Positions 24,177-32,483 are shown, counted from the stretch's first letter. The stretch is DNA of 33,977 bases from Micromonospora fulviviridis (GCF_014648395.1 NZ_BMRA01000003.1:69060-103036), one strand, 5' to 3'. Numbers and translations: made by a program. The notes: generated by a model not told the origin, from the letters alone.

Positions 24177-24881
24177 TCAGGCGATGCCGGCGGGGGTCGC
24201 GCCACCGGCCCGCAGCGCGGCCATCGGCGCGTCGTCGATCGCGTAGCCGAGCGCGTCGACCACCTCGACCACGCCGCTGACCTGCCGGGCCAGCCGCAGC
24301 GCCAGGCGCACCGTGGACCAGCGGTCGAGCTGCCCGGTGAGGGTGACGACGCCGCCGTGCACGGTCACGTCCACGACGCCGTCGGGCACACCGAGGGTGC
24401 GGCGCAGCACCTCGTCGCAGACGTCGCGCCGGATGTCGGCGTCCGGCCGCAGGTGCACCTTGAGCAGGTCGCCGCGCGTCACGATGCCGACGAGCCGGCC
24501 CAGGTCGTCGACCACCGGCAGCCGCTTCACACCCCGGGCGTCCATGGTCCGGGCCGCCTCCACCAGCGACGCGTCCGGCGTGACGGTGACCGGGGGAGCG
24601 GTCATCAGGTCGGCGGCCAGGGTCGCGCCGGCCTTCGCCCGCGCCTCCCGCCGGTGCCGGTCGGGCAGGATCCGCCGCTGCTGCGGCTGCCCCTGAAGCT
24701 CCACCTTGTACATGAGGTCCGCCTCGGAGACCACTCCGAGGACCCGCCCCGCCCCGTCCACCACCGGCACCGCCGTGACGTGCCGGCCGGTCAGCACGTC
24801 GACGATCTCCCGGTACGCCGTGCCCTCCCGTACCGTCGCGACGTCGGTGGTCATCACGTCCTGCACCTGCCACGTACGCAT
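24177..24881 (-). CDS. CBS-pair and BON domain protein
   Basis: Predicted 234-aa soluble protein. Two CBS motifs form one Bateman module: residues about 8-60 (VQDVMTTDVATV, GVVSEADL) and about 92-147 (ADLMTAPPVTVTPDAS, GIVTRGDLL). They are followed by a BON domain (about 150-215, VTVHGGVVTLTGQLDRWS). CBS pairs bind adenine nucleotides and BON domains bind lipids or membranes; this architecture is frequent in actinomycetes and often linked to dormancy or stress regulons, which is inference here. ATG at 24881 follows GGGAGGT at 4 nt. Confidence 0.92.
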   Translation of the reverse strand: MRTWQVQDVMTTDVATVREGTAYREIVDVLTGRHVTAVPVVDGAGRVLGVVSEADLMYKVELQGQPQQRRILPDRHRREARAKAGATLAADLMTAPPVTVTPDASLVEAARTMDARGVKRLPVVDDLGRLVGIVTRGDLLKVHLRPDADIRRDVCDEVLRRTLGVPDGVVDVTVHGGVVTLTGQLDRWSTVRLALRLARQVSGVVEVVDALGYAIDDAPMAALRAGGATPAGIA

Positions 24882-24973
24882 GGCGACCTCCCTCTTCCGC
24901 TCCTGACGCTACGGACGGGAGGCGGTCGCGCGCAGGGGCGCACGGACCCTGCCGGCGGGCCGGAAGTCCCGGC

Positions 24974-27115
24974 TCAGCCGGCCGGTACGGCCGCCGCGTC
25001 GGCGGGTGAGGCCGGCGCCGGCACGGTGGCCGTGTCCGCGGGCGGCTCGGGCGTCAGCAGCTCGGCCGGCACCGGCTCGACCTCGACCCGGCAGTCGTGG
25101 AACGTGGGCGCCTCGCCCAGGTCGGTGTCGCGGACCGCGGTGACCGCGTTGACGGTGGACCGCCCCGGGCTCAGCCGCGCCCAGTACGCCTTGTAGGTGA
25201 AGGCCAGCCCCGGCCGGGTCGCCTCGTCCACGGCGACCGCCGCGAGGAACGCGCCCCTGTCGTTGTGCACGCGCACCGCGTCGCCGTCGGCGAGACCGCG
25301 CGCCGCCGCGTCGTCCGGGTGCAGGTGCACCCGGGGCGGCCCGGTCCGCCGGGTGTGCCAGGGCAGCGAGGCGAAGGTGGAGTTCATGAGGAACCGGCCG
25401 GCCGGGGCGAGCAGCACGAGCGGGAACCGGCGGGCCAGCTCGGGATCGGCGGCCTCCACCGGCGGGGTGTGCCCGGGCAGCGGGTCCACCCCGAGCCGGG
25501 CCAGCGCCGGGTCGTGCAGCCGGGCCCGGCCGTCCGGGGTGCGGAAGCCGCCGTCGGCGAACGGGGCGGCGCCGACCGGCACGCCGGTGGTCCGGGCGTA
25601 CGTCCGCTCGCGCAGCTCCTCGAAGCTGACCGGCGTGCCGGCCAGCAACTGCCGGGCCAGGTCCTCGTCGGTGTCGGAGAACCGGGGATGGTCGAGGCAG
25701 AGCGCGGCGGCGATCCGCCGGAAGATCTCGGTGTTCGGCAGCGCCTCCCCGGGCGCGCGGGTGACCGGCAGGTTCAGCGTCGTGTAGTGGTGGCCGTAGG
25801 AGGAGTGCAGGTCGAGGTGCTCGGGCTGCATGGTGGCCGGCAGCACCACGTCGGCGTAGTCGCAGGTGTCGGTCCAGCGCTGCTCCAGCACGACCGTGAA
25901 CAGGTCGGCGCGGCGCAGGCCGGCGAGGAGCCGGTTCTGGTCCGGGGCGGTGGCGGCCGGGTTGGCGTTGAACACCACCAGCGACGTCACCGGCGGGTCG
26001 GCCTCCCCGGTGAGCACGGTCGCCAGCCGGCTCATGTTCACCGACCGGGCCGGCGGGGCCGGCATGCCGGGCGGCCGGACCACCGGGTCCTCGTCGATCG
26101 GGTGGTGCCCGCTGGTCGACACCAGGGCGCCGCCGCCCGGGTACCGGAAGTCGCCGGTGACCAGCGGCAGCGCGCAGATCGCCCGGATCGCCTGGCCGGC
26201 GCCGTGGTGCCGTTGCAGGCCCAGGCCGACCCGGACGGCGGTGGGGCGGGTGGTGGCGATCCGGTCGCCGAGCCGGCGGAGCGCCTCGACGGGCAGCCCG
26301 CACTCGGCGGCGGCCCGCTCCACCGGCCACTCGTCGAGCCGGGCGCTCAGCTCGGGCCAGCCGACGGTGTGCGCGGCCAGCCACGCCTCGTCGGCCGCCC
26401 CGGCGTCGCGCACGTGCCGCATCAGGCCGAGGGCGAGCGCCGCGTCGGTGCCGGGCAGCGGGGCGAGGTGCTCGTCGCTGCGGGCCGCGGTGTCGGTGCG
26501 CAGGGGGTCGATGGTGACCAGGTACGCGCCGCGCTCCCGGGCCTGCTGCACGAACGGCCACAGGTGCAGGTTGGTGGCGAGCGGGTTGGCGCCCCAGAGC
26601 ACGATGAGCTTCGCCGCCACGATCGACTCCGGCTCGAAGCCGATGGAGCTGCCGTAGATCGAGCGCAGCGCGGCCCGGGCCGCGCCCGTGCAGATGGTGG
26701 TGTCCAGCCGGGACGCGCCCAGGTGGGCGAAGAGCCGCTGGCCCATCGTCCAGCCCTGCACGTGCCCCATGGTGCCGGCGAAGTAGTAGGGCAGCACCGC
26801 CTCCGGGCCGTCCCGCTCGATGCTGGCGCGCAGCCCGGCGGCCACCCGCTCGACCGCCTCCGCCCAGCTCGCCGGCCGGTACGCGACTTGCCCGGCGCCC
26901 TTCGGGCCGGTGCGGACGTAGGGCGTGGTCAGCCGGTCGGGGCCGTTGACGGCGTCGAGGTAGCGGTTGACCTTGCCGCAGAGCGCGCCCCTGGTGAACG
27001 GGTGGTCGCGGTCGCCGCGCAGCGCGACGGCCCTGCCGTCGGAGACCGTGAGCTGCCAGACGCAGGTGTCCGGGCAGTCCAGCGGGCAGGCGCCGGGGTG
27101 GGTGGTGCTGGCCAT
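24974..27115 (-). CDS. Molybdopterin-dependent oxidoreductase
   Basis: Predicted 713-aa enzyme of the DMSO reductase superfamily binding bis-MGD and one [4Fe-4S] cluster. Cluster ligands are Cys10, Cys14, Cys18 and Cys46 (CPLDC, PDTC, GALCGK). Cofactor-binding landmarks are LIVLWGANPLATN, the TIDPLRTDTA stretch, and a C-terminal MGD-binding domain with NSTFASLPWH and HPDDAAARGLADGD. No twin-arginine signal is present, so it is cytosolic. The metal-ligand residue is not obvious and no redox partner subunit is adjacent, so its substrate cannot be named. ATG at 27115 has TAGGCT 6 nt upstream, fitting leaderless expression. The C terminus has an Ala/Pro-rich tail of about 40 residues. Confidence 0.9.
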   Translation of the reverse strand: MASTTHPGACPLDCPDTCVWQLTVSDGRAVALRGDRDHPFTRGALCGKVNRYLDAVNGPDRLTTPYVRTGPKGAGQVAYRPASWAEAVERVAAGLRASIERDGPEAVLPYYFAGTMGHVQGWTMGQRLFAHLGASRLDTTICTGAARAALRSIYGSSIGFEPESIVAAKLIVLWGANPLATNLHLWPFVQQARERGAYLVTIDPLRTDTAARSDEHLAPLPGTDAALALGLMRHVRDAGAADEAWLAAHTVGWPELSARLDEWPVERAAAECGLPVEALRRLGDRIATTRPTAVRVGLGLQRHHGAGQAIRAICALPLVTGDFRYPGGGALVSTSGHHPIDEDPVVRPPGMPAPPARSVNMSRLATVLTGEADPPVTSLVVFNANPAATAPDQNRLLAGLRRADLFTVVLEQRWTDTCDYADVVLPATMQPEHLDLHSSYGHHYTTLNLPVTRAPGEALPNTEIFRRIAAALCLDHPRFSDTDEDLARQLLAGTPVSFEELRERTYARTTGVPVGAAPFADGGFRTPDGRARLHDPALARLGVDPLPGHTPPVEAADPELARRFPLVLLAPAGRFLMNSTFASLPWHTRRTGPPRVHLHPDDAAARGLADGDAVRVHNDRGAFLAAVAVDEATRPGLAFTYKAYWARLSPGRSTVNAVTAVRDTDLGEAPTFHDCRVEVEPVPAELLTPEPPADTATVPAPASPADAAAVPAG

Positions 27116-27173
27116 GCGGCGAGCCTACCGAGCCGCAGCGCCGGCGCGGTTCCCGCCGCGGCGGCCGGGCGGA

Positions 27174-27566
27174 TCACCGGATCGGCCGCCAGTCCGGCCC
27201 GTCGGGCCGTCCGGTCGAGGTCAGCGCGGCGAGCATCACGTCCTCGACCTGCTCGGGCGTCAGGTGTTCCCGGCGATCGGCGCCCGGTACGTAGGCGCCC
27301 CAGGCCCGGCCGTCCGGCTCCTGCATGACGACACCGACCGGGTCGCGGTGGTCGCTCACCGCGGCGATCACCCCCCACGGCCGGCGGATGTGCACCTGTT
27401 GCCCGAGATCCGGGTCGAGGTCCCGCAACCACCGCCGGACGGTCTCGTGGTCGTCCAGCCCGACCGTCTCGGTCGTGGTCCGGAACAGGCTGTGCGTGGT
27501 CAACAGCTCGGCAACGTCCTGCCGCGCCGAATCCGGCCTGCCCAGCAGTTTCCCCAGCCACCCCAT
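27174..27566 (-). CDS. Hypothetical protein, 130 aa
   Basis: I do not recognise a family. The 130-aa product starts MGWLGKLLGRPDSARQD, a short amphipathic start common in small actinomycete proteins, then has acidic helices (ETVRRWLRDLDPDLG), a beta-rich middle (VIAAVSDHRDPVGVVM) and an ending PDWRPIR. There is no signal peptide or membrane segment. ATG at 27566 follows GGAG at about 7 nt, and upstream in-frame codons look non-coding. It is divergent from the Nudix gene, sharing a 140-nt intergenic region. Confidence 0.65.
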   Translation of the reverse strand: MGWLGKLLGRPDSARQDVAELLTTHSLFRTTTETVGLDDHETVRRWLRDLDPDLGQQVHIRRPWGVIAAVSDHRDPVGVVMQEPDGRAWGAYVPGADRREHLTPEQVEDVMLAALTSTGRPDGPDWRPIR

Positions 27567-27706
27567 CCGGCCACTCCGTCCCGCGTCGGCGCACGACGTC
27601 CCGAGCGTCACGGCGGTAGTGCCCGGCCGTGCTACGGCGGCAAACCCGGACGGCGGGTCGCGCGTAAGGTCAGTCCCGATCACACCCCCGAGGCCCGAGG
27701 AGCACG

Positions 27707-28105
27707 GTGTCCGAGATCGACAAGGTCGCCTGGATCCGGATCGAGGACGGCCGGGTGCTGAGCACCCGGTCCCGGGGCAAGGACGTCTGGTACCTGCCGG
27801 GCGGCAAGCGGGAGGCCGGTGAGAGCGACCTGGCGACCCTGGTCCGGGAGATCGCCGAGGAGCTGGCCGTGGCCGTCGTGCCGGAGTCCGCCGTCCCGGT
27901 CGGGGTCTTCACCGCGCAGGCCCACGGCCACGGCGCCGGCACGCTGGTCCGGATGACCTGTTACGCCGCCGACTACCGGGGCACGCTGCGGCCGGCGAGC
28001 GAGATCGCGGAGCTGGCCTGGCTCGGCTACGCCGACCGGGACCGGGTCTCGCCGGTGGACCAGCTCATCTTCGACCACTTCCGGGCCCTCGGCGCGCTGC
28101 GCTGA
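27707..28105 (+). CDS. Nudix hydrolase
   Basis: Predicted 132-aa Nudix-fold pyrophosphohydrolase, cleaving nucleoside diphosphates linked to another group. The Nudix box is GGKREAGESD...REIAEEL, giving the GX5E...REUXEE catalytic helix; the usual Gly after the second Glu pair is replaced by Ala-Val, a common tolerated change. The metal-binding glutamates are intact. GTG at 27707 follows GAGGAG at 4-5 nt; TAAGGT (27665-27670) is a possible -10. Such small members can act on oxidised nucleotides or NDP-sugars; specificity is not readable. Confidence 0.88.
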   Translation: MSEIDKVAWIRIEDGRVLSTRSRGKDVWYLPGGKREAGESDLATLVREIAEELAVAVVPESAVPVGVFTAQAHGHGAGTLVRMTCYAADYRGTLRPASEIAELAWLGYADRDRVSPVDQLIFDHFRALGALR

Positions 28106-28135
28106 CCTCCGCTCGGTCGGGCAGCAGCCGGGCCA

Positions 28136-28150
28136 GGGCGCGCAGCGCCC
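28136..28150 (+). terminator. Short terminator-like hairpin after Nudix gene
   Basis: GGGCGC (28136-28141) pairs with GCGCCC (28145-28150) around GCA, 30 nt after the Nudix stop. No T-tract. A modest candidate. Confidence 0.35.
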
Positions 28151-28294
28151 CGGCGGAGGACGGTGGGGCGTGCCGGTGGCCGATCGGCTGTTTGCCGCCG
28201 TCGGGTGCGGGTAACCGCGGGCGCGACGTCCCGGGCCGCGAGGCGCGGGCGGGTCGGACATCCGGCGGCGGCCGGCGACGACAGGAGTGCGGCT

Positions 28295-28690
28295 GTGCGG
28301 TTTCCCCGATTCGTCGAGGCGGTGTCCCGCCGCGCCGAACTGCCCACCGAGCAGGCCGCCACGATCTCGCGGGCGGTGTTGCAGACCCTCGCCGAGCGGA
28401 TCACCGCCACCGAGTCGGCGGACCTCGCCGCGCAGCTGCCGGACGAGGTGGGCAGCTACCTGGTGGGGCCCGGCGAGGGCGGCGCGACCGGCGGCGCGGT
28501 CGCCTTCCTGTACCGGGTCGCGGAGCGGGCCGGCGTGGACCCGGCGGTCGCCGAGGTCGGGGCCCGGGCGGTCCTCGCCACCCTGCGCGACGCGGTCACG
28601 GTCGGCGAGTTCCAGGATCTCGTGGCGCAGCTCCCCAAGGGATTCGACGCGATGGTCGACCCGATCCCGCGCCCACCGTACGATGTGTAG
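28295..28690 (+). CDS. DUF2267 domain protein
   Basis: Predicted 131-aa all-helical soluble protein matching DUF2267. It has the paired helical repeat typical of the family: VEAVSRRAELPTEQAATISR...VLQTLAERIT with DLAAQLPDEV, then VAERAGVDPAVAEVGARAV with FQDLVAQLPKGFDAMVDP. The two halves look like an internal duplication (DLAAQLP and DLVAQLP). Function is unknown; homologues often sit near stress genes. GTG at 28295 was chosen because AGGAG lies 7 nt upstream. A hairpin follows 38 nt after its stop, and the biosynthetic cluster promoter lies beyond. Confidence 0.82.
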   Translation: MRFPRFVEAVSRRAELPTEQAATISRAVLQTLAERITATESADLAAQLPDEVGSYLVGPGEGGATGGAVAFLYRVAERAGVDPAVAEVGARAVLATLRDAVTVGEFQDLVAQLPKGFDAMVDPIPRPPYDV

Positions 28691-28728
28691 GCAGGCTCCC
28701 CGCGACCCGGGTTGAGCTGCGGCAAAGG

Positions 28729-28754
28729 GGCCGTGCGGCGGAAATTCCACGGCC
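28729..28754 (+). terminator. Terminator-like hairpin after DUF2267 gene
   Basis: GGCCGTG (28729-28735) and CACGGCC (28748-28754) form a perfect 7-bp stem with a 12-nt loop. It would insulate the DUF2267 gene from the biosynthetic cluster starting at 29016. Confidence 0.45.
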
Positions 28755-28763
28755 GGGAAGTAT

Positions 28764-28813
28764 TTTCACCGTAAAATAACTCGCGAGTAGACGCTTACGC
28801 GGTAAATCGTCTA
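28764..28813. promoter_or_regulatory. Clustered dyads in biosynthetic cluster promoter region
   Basis: Two related imperfect palindromes, TTTCACCGTAAA (28764-28775) and TTACGCGGTAAA (28795-28806), share 9 of 12 positions and are spaced 31 bp (about three helical turns). Between them lies the palindrome ACTCGCGAGT (28779-28788). The second copy is enclosed by TAGACG (28788-28793) and CGTCTA (28808-28813). It is AT-rich against a very GC-rich background. This looks like a multi-site operator for a regulator encoded outside the window. Confidence 0.55.
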
Positions 28814-28817
28814 CGCG

Positions 28818-28957
28818 CTAGGGGGATGATCGGACGAATTCCTTCGCCCGAGGTTCCACGTGCCGTCATCCCTTCGGCTCGACCTGCGTCGATGCGCTCT
28901 CCATCGAGAGATTGAGCTTTATTCTGCCTCCAGTGTGAAGTCCTGGGGGGGATCATG
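28818..28957 (+). promoter_or_regulatory. Repeated CTRGGGGGAT motifs and possible -10 of cluster
   Basis: CTAGGGGGATGATC (28818-28831) and CTGGGGGGGATCATG (28943-28957) are variants of one motif, 125 bp apart. TATTCT (28920-28925) is a candidate -10 between them, without a recognisable -35, which suggests activator dependence. The downstream copy also serves as the ribosome binding site of the leader ORF. The rest of 28832-28919 shows nothing else I can name. Confidence 0.4.
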
Positions 28958-29014
28958 ATCACAATCACCGAACGCTGCGCGCCTGCCGTCCACGGGGAAA
29001 CATCAGCCCGCTGA
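28955..29014 (+). CDS. Candidate 19-aa leader ORF ahead of the megasynthase
   Basis: ATG at 28955, preceded by a run of seven G, encodes MITITERCAPAVHGETSAR and ends with TGA at 29012-29014, one nt before the ATG of the A-PCP-KS gene (TGACATG). The megasynthase start has no Shine-Dalgarno sequence of its own within 12 nt, so translation of this short frame could deliver ribosomes to it. The peptide has one Cys and two each of Ser/Thr-type residues near its ends but no recognisable precursor or core motif. It could be a leader peptide or chance; too short to judge by codon use. Confidence 0.4.
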   Translation: MITITERCAPAVHGETSAR

Positions 29015-29015
29015 C

Positions 29016-32000
29016 ATGGCACAGCCGATGATCATCAATCGTTTCGGCGAGGTCGCGGCGCATCACGGTGAACGTCCGGCTCTGCTCGGTGAGACCCACG
29101 AGGTCGGTTACGCCGAGTTGGCCGGGGCAGCCGGGGGGCACGCCGCCGCGCTCGTCGCCGCCGGCGTCCGACCCGGCGACCGGATCGCCCTGCTCACCGC
29201 GCACGGCGCCCCGACCGTCGCGGCGCTGCTCGGCGCCCTCGCCGCCGGGTGCGCGTACGTGCCGCTGGACCCGGGCTTCCCGGTCGACCGGCTGCGCCAC
29301 ATGCTCGCCGCCGCCGGGGTCACCGCCGTCGCCTGCGCCGCCGAGCACCGCGAGCTGGCCCGGGCACTCGCCGACGGGCGGACCGTGGTGCCGCTCGACC
29401 AGGTGCCGCCCGCCCCGCTGCGGCCCGTCCCGGTCGACCCCGACGCGCTGGCGTACGTGCTGTTCACCTCGGGCTCCACCGGGGTGCCCAAGGCCGTCGG
29501 GCAGACCCACCGCAACCTGGCGCACGTCGTCGACAACCAGATCGCCGCGCTGGCGATCGGCCCGACCGACCGGCTCAGCCTGCTCGCCTCGTTCAGCTTC
29601 GACGCCGCCATCCCCGACCTCTACCCGGCGCTGCTCACCGGCGCCGCCGTGGTCCCGGTCGACCTGCGCCGGCAGGGGCTCGCCCACGCCGTCGAGCAGC
29701 TCGACCGGCACCGGGCCACCGTGCTGCACTGCACGCCCACCGTCTACCGCTACCTGCTGGACACCCTCGGCGAACGCCGTCTCGACGCGGTCCGGGTGGT
29801 GCTGCTCGGCGGCGAGCAGGCCACGTACGCGGACGCGGTCCGGGGCCGGGATCGGTTCGCCCCCGACTGCCGGCTGGTCAACGGCTACGGCGCCACCGAG
29901 ATGACCTTCGTGGCCCGGCACGAACTGACCCTGTCCACCGTGGACCCGGCCGCCGCCGGTCCGCTGCCGATCGGCACCGCCTTCCCCGGCTACCAGGTGG
30001 ACCTCGCCCCGGACACCGGCGAGCTGGTGGTCCGCAGCCGGCACCTCGCCCCCGGCTACCTCAACCAGGACAGCGACCGGTTCACCCTGGACGCCGACGG
30101 GGTGCGGTCGTACCGCACCGGCGACCTCGGCCGGCGGCTGCCCGGCGGTGAGCTGGTCTGCCTCGGCCGGCTCGACCGGCAGGTCAAGGTGCGCGGGCAC
30201 CGCGTCGAGCTGACCGAGATCGAGGCCGTGCTCGCGGCCCAGCCCGGCGTGGCCGGGGTACGCGCCATCGCCCGCGACGGCGAGCTGCTGGCGTACGCCC
30301 GCCCGGCCCGTGAGCGTCCCGACCCCGCCGTGCTCGGCGCCGCGCTCGCCGCCGCGCTGCCCGGGTACGCGCTGCCCCGCGCGGTCGTGCTGCTCGACGA
30401 GTTCCCGCTCACCGTCACCGGCAAGATCGACGAGCGGGCGCTGCCCGACCCGGCGGCCCAGGCGCCGGCCGGGGACGTGCCCGCCACCGACACCGAGCGG
30501 GTCGTGCACGACATCTGGTGCGCCGTGCTCGGCCGCCCGGCGGTCGGCCGCACCGACAGCTTCTTCGACGTCGGCGGGCAGTCCCTGCTGCTGGGCCAGG
30601 TGCAGCAGCGGCTCGCCGAGCGGTTCGGCGTGCGCCTGCCCCTGCTGCGCCTCTTCGACCACCCCACGGTGGCTGCCCAGGCGGCGCTGCTCGACGCCCC
30701 GCCCGACGCGGTCCGTGCCGCGGTGCTGCCCGCGCCGGCCGTGCCCGCCGCCGCGGCCCGCGAGTACACCGGTGACGAGATCGCCGTGGTCGGCCTGGCC
30801 GGCCGCTTCCCCGGCGCGCCGGACGTGGCGACCTTCTGGTGGAACCTGTGCACCGGGGTCGACTCGATCCACGAGCACACCGACGAGGAGCTGGCCGCCC
30901 TCGGCGTCGGGCCGGGGCTGCGCGCGGACCCCCGGCACGTGCGGGCCGTCGGCCGGCTCGACGGGGTGGCCGACTTCGACGCCGGGTTCTTCTCGTTCGG
31001 CGCCGACGAGGCAGCCCGGACCGACCCGCAGCACCGGCTCTTCCTGGAGACCGCCTGGGAGGCCCTGGAGGACGCCGGGCACGACCCGGACCGCTTCCCC
31101 GGCCTGGTCGGGGTCTACTCGGCCACCTCCGCCAACCGGTACTTCCTGTTCCACCTCATGGACAACCCGGCCGTGGTGGGCGACGTCGACCCGGACGACT
31201 GGGAGGCCCGGCTGATCGGCCGGCAGTTCACCGATCACCTGCCCGGTCAGGTCGCCTACCGGCTCGGGCTCACCGGGCCCGCCCTGGCCGTGCAGAGCGC
31301 CTGCTCCAGCTCGCTGGTCGCGGTCTGCCTCGCCGCGCAGAGCCTCGCCGACTACCAGTGCGACCTCGCCCTGGCCGGCGGGGTGACCGTCACCTGGCCC
31401 CGGCACCGGCACACCCCGGGCGGCCTGGCGTCCCCGGACGGCCGGTGCCGCGCCTTCGACGAGGGCGCCAACGGCTCCGGCTTCGGCTCCGGTGTCGGGG
31501 TCGTCGCGCTGCGCCGGCTCGCCGACGCCCAGGCCGACGGCGACCGGATCTACGCCGTCCTGCCCGGCTGGGCGGTCACCAACGACGGCGCCGACCGGGC
31601 CGGCTTCGCCGTGCCGGGGCCGGGCGGCCAGGCCGCCGCGGTGGCCAACGCGCTGGCCACCGCCGAGGTCGCCCCCGGCGAGGTCGGCCTGGTCGAGGGG
31701 CACGGCAGCGGCACGCCGCTCGGCGACGCCATCGAGGTCGCCGCGCTGCACGAGGTGTACGCCGGCGCCGCACCCGCCGAGACCTGCGCGCTCGGCTCGG
31801 TGAAGACCAACATCGGCCACCTCGACGCCGCCGCCGGGATCGCCGGGCTCATCAAGGCGGTGCTTGCCGTGCGGCACGGGGTGATCCCGCCGAACCTGCA
31901 CTTCACCCGGCCGCACCCGGAGATCGACCTGGCCGCCGGCCCGTTCTACGTGCCCACCAAGGCACGGGACTGGCCCGAGGGGCCGCGCCGGGTGGCCGGG

Positions 32001-32483
32001 GTCAGCGCCTTCGGCCTGGGCGGCACCAACGCGCACGTCGTGGTGGAGCAGCCGCCGCCGGCCGACCCCGCCCGCCTGCCCGGCGACGGGCCGTGGCTGC
32101 TGCCGGTGTCGGCGCGTACTCCGGCGGCGCTGCGGGCCGCGCTGGCCCGGCTGCGGGCCCACCTCGCCGGCGACGCCCCGGCGTTGCCCGAGGTGGCCGC
32201 CACCCTGGCGCTCGGCCGGCGGGCCTTCGCCCACCGGGCCGCGGTTGTCGCCGCCGACCTGCCCGGCGCGCTGGGCGGACTGGACGCGCTGCTCGACACC
32301 GACGCCCGGGTCGCGGGCGAGGGTGGCCCGCTGCGCGAGCTGGCGGCCGACTGGGTCGCCGGGCGGGACGTCGACTGGGACGTCCTGCATCCCGAGGGCA
32401 CGGTCCGGCGCACCGGCCTGCCCACCTACCCGTTCCAGCGCCAGCGGTACTGGATCGACCCCGTGCAGAAAGGTCCGCGGTGA
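29016..32483 (+). CDS. Hybrid NRPS-PKS: adenylation, carrier, ketosynthase (A-PCP-KS, no AT)
   Basis: Predicted 1155-aa megasynthase. The A domain (about 1-475) has LFTSGSTGVPKA, NGYGATEM, YRTGDLG, DRQVKVRGHRVEL and Lys of TGKID; Asp of SFDAAIPD keeps the alpha-amino contact, so an amino acid is probably loaded. The PCP (about 485-560) has DVGGQSLL with phosphopantetheine Ser523. The KS (about 585-1015) has Cys763 (SACSSS), His896 (GHGSGTPLGD) and His935 (NIGHLDAAAG). The KS-flanking region then runs straight into LPTYPFQRQRYW with no AT core, and no ACP follows. There is no C domain, so it fits a loading/first-extension protein that uses an AT and ACP supplied in trans. The next gene overlaps in GTGA. 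Confidence 0.93.
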   Translation: MAQPMIINRFGEVAAHHGERPALLGETHEVGYAELAGAAGGHAAALVAAGVRPGDRIALLTAHGAPTVAALLGALAAGCAYVPLDPGFPVDRLRHMLAAAGVTAVACAAEHRELARALADGRTVVPLDQVPPAPLRPVPVDPDALAYVLFTSGSTGVPKAVGQTHRNLAHVVDNQIAALAIGPTDRLSLLASFSFDAAIPDLYPALLTGAAVVPVDLRRQGLAHAVEQLDRHRATVLHCTPTVYRYLLDTLGERRLDAVRVVLLGGEQATYADAVRGRDRFAPDCRLVNGYGATEMTFVARHELTLSTVDPAAAGPLPIGTAFPGYQVDLAPDTGELVVRSRHLAPGYLNQDSDRFTLDADGVRSYRTGDLGRRLPGGELVCLGRLDRQVKVRGHRVELTEIEAVLAAQPGVAGVRAIARDGELLAYARPARERPDPAVLGAALAAALPGYALPRAVVLLDEFPLTVTGKIDERALPDPAAQAPAGDVPATDTERVVHDIWCAVLGRPAVGRTDSFFDVGGQSLLLGQVQQRLAERFGVRLPLLRLFDHPTVAAQAALLDAPPDAVRAAVLPAPAVPAAAAREYTGDEIAVVGLAGRFPGAPDVATFWWNLCTGVDSIHEHTDEELAALGVGPGLRADPRHVRAVGRLDGVADFDAGFFSFGADEAARTDPQHRLFLETAWEALEDAGHDPDRFPGLVGVYSATSANRYFLFHLMDNPAVVGDVDPDDWEARLIGRQFTDHLPGQVAYRLGLTGPALAVQSACSSSLVAVCLAAQSLADYQCDLALAGGVTVTWPRHRHTPGGLASPDGRCRAFDEGANGSGFGSGVGVVALRRLADAQADGDRIYAVLPGWAVTNDGADRAGFAVPGPGGQAAAVANALATAEVAPGEVGLVEGHGSGTPLGDAIEVAALHEVYAGAAPAETCALGSVKTNIGHLDAAAGIAGLIKAVLAVRHGVIPPNLHFTRPHPEIDLAAGPFYVPTKARDWPEGPRRVAGVSAFGLGGTNAHVVVEQPPPADPARLPGDGPWLLPVSARTPAALRAALARLRAHLAGDAPALPEVAATLALGRRAFAHRAAVVAADLPGALGGLDALLDTDARVAGEGGPLRELAADWVAGRDVDWDVLHPEGTVRRTGLPTYPFQRQRYWIDPVQKGPR

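Noticed and set aside
28965..32390. Long open frame on the minus strand (over 1100 codons) opposite the megasynthase
   Set aside because: It is an antisense shadow of the A-PCP-KS gene caused by high GC. Its composition is Gly/Arg/Val/Gln-rich without any domain, while the plus strand has full catalytic motifs.
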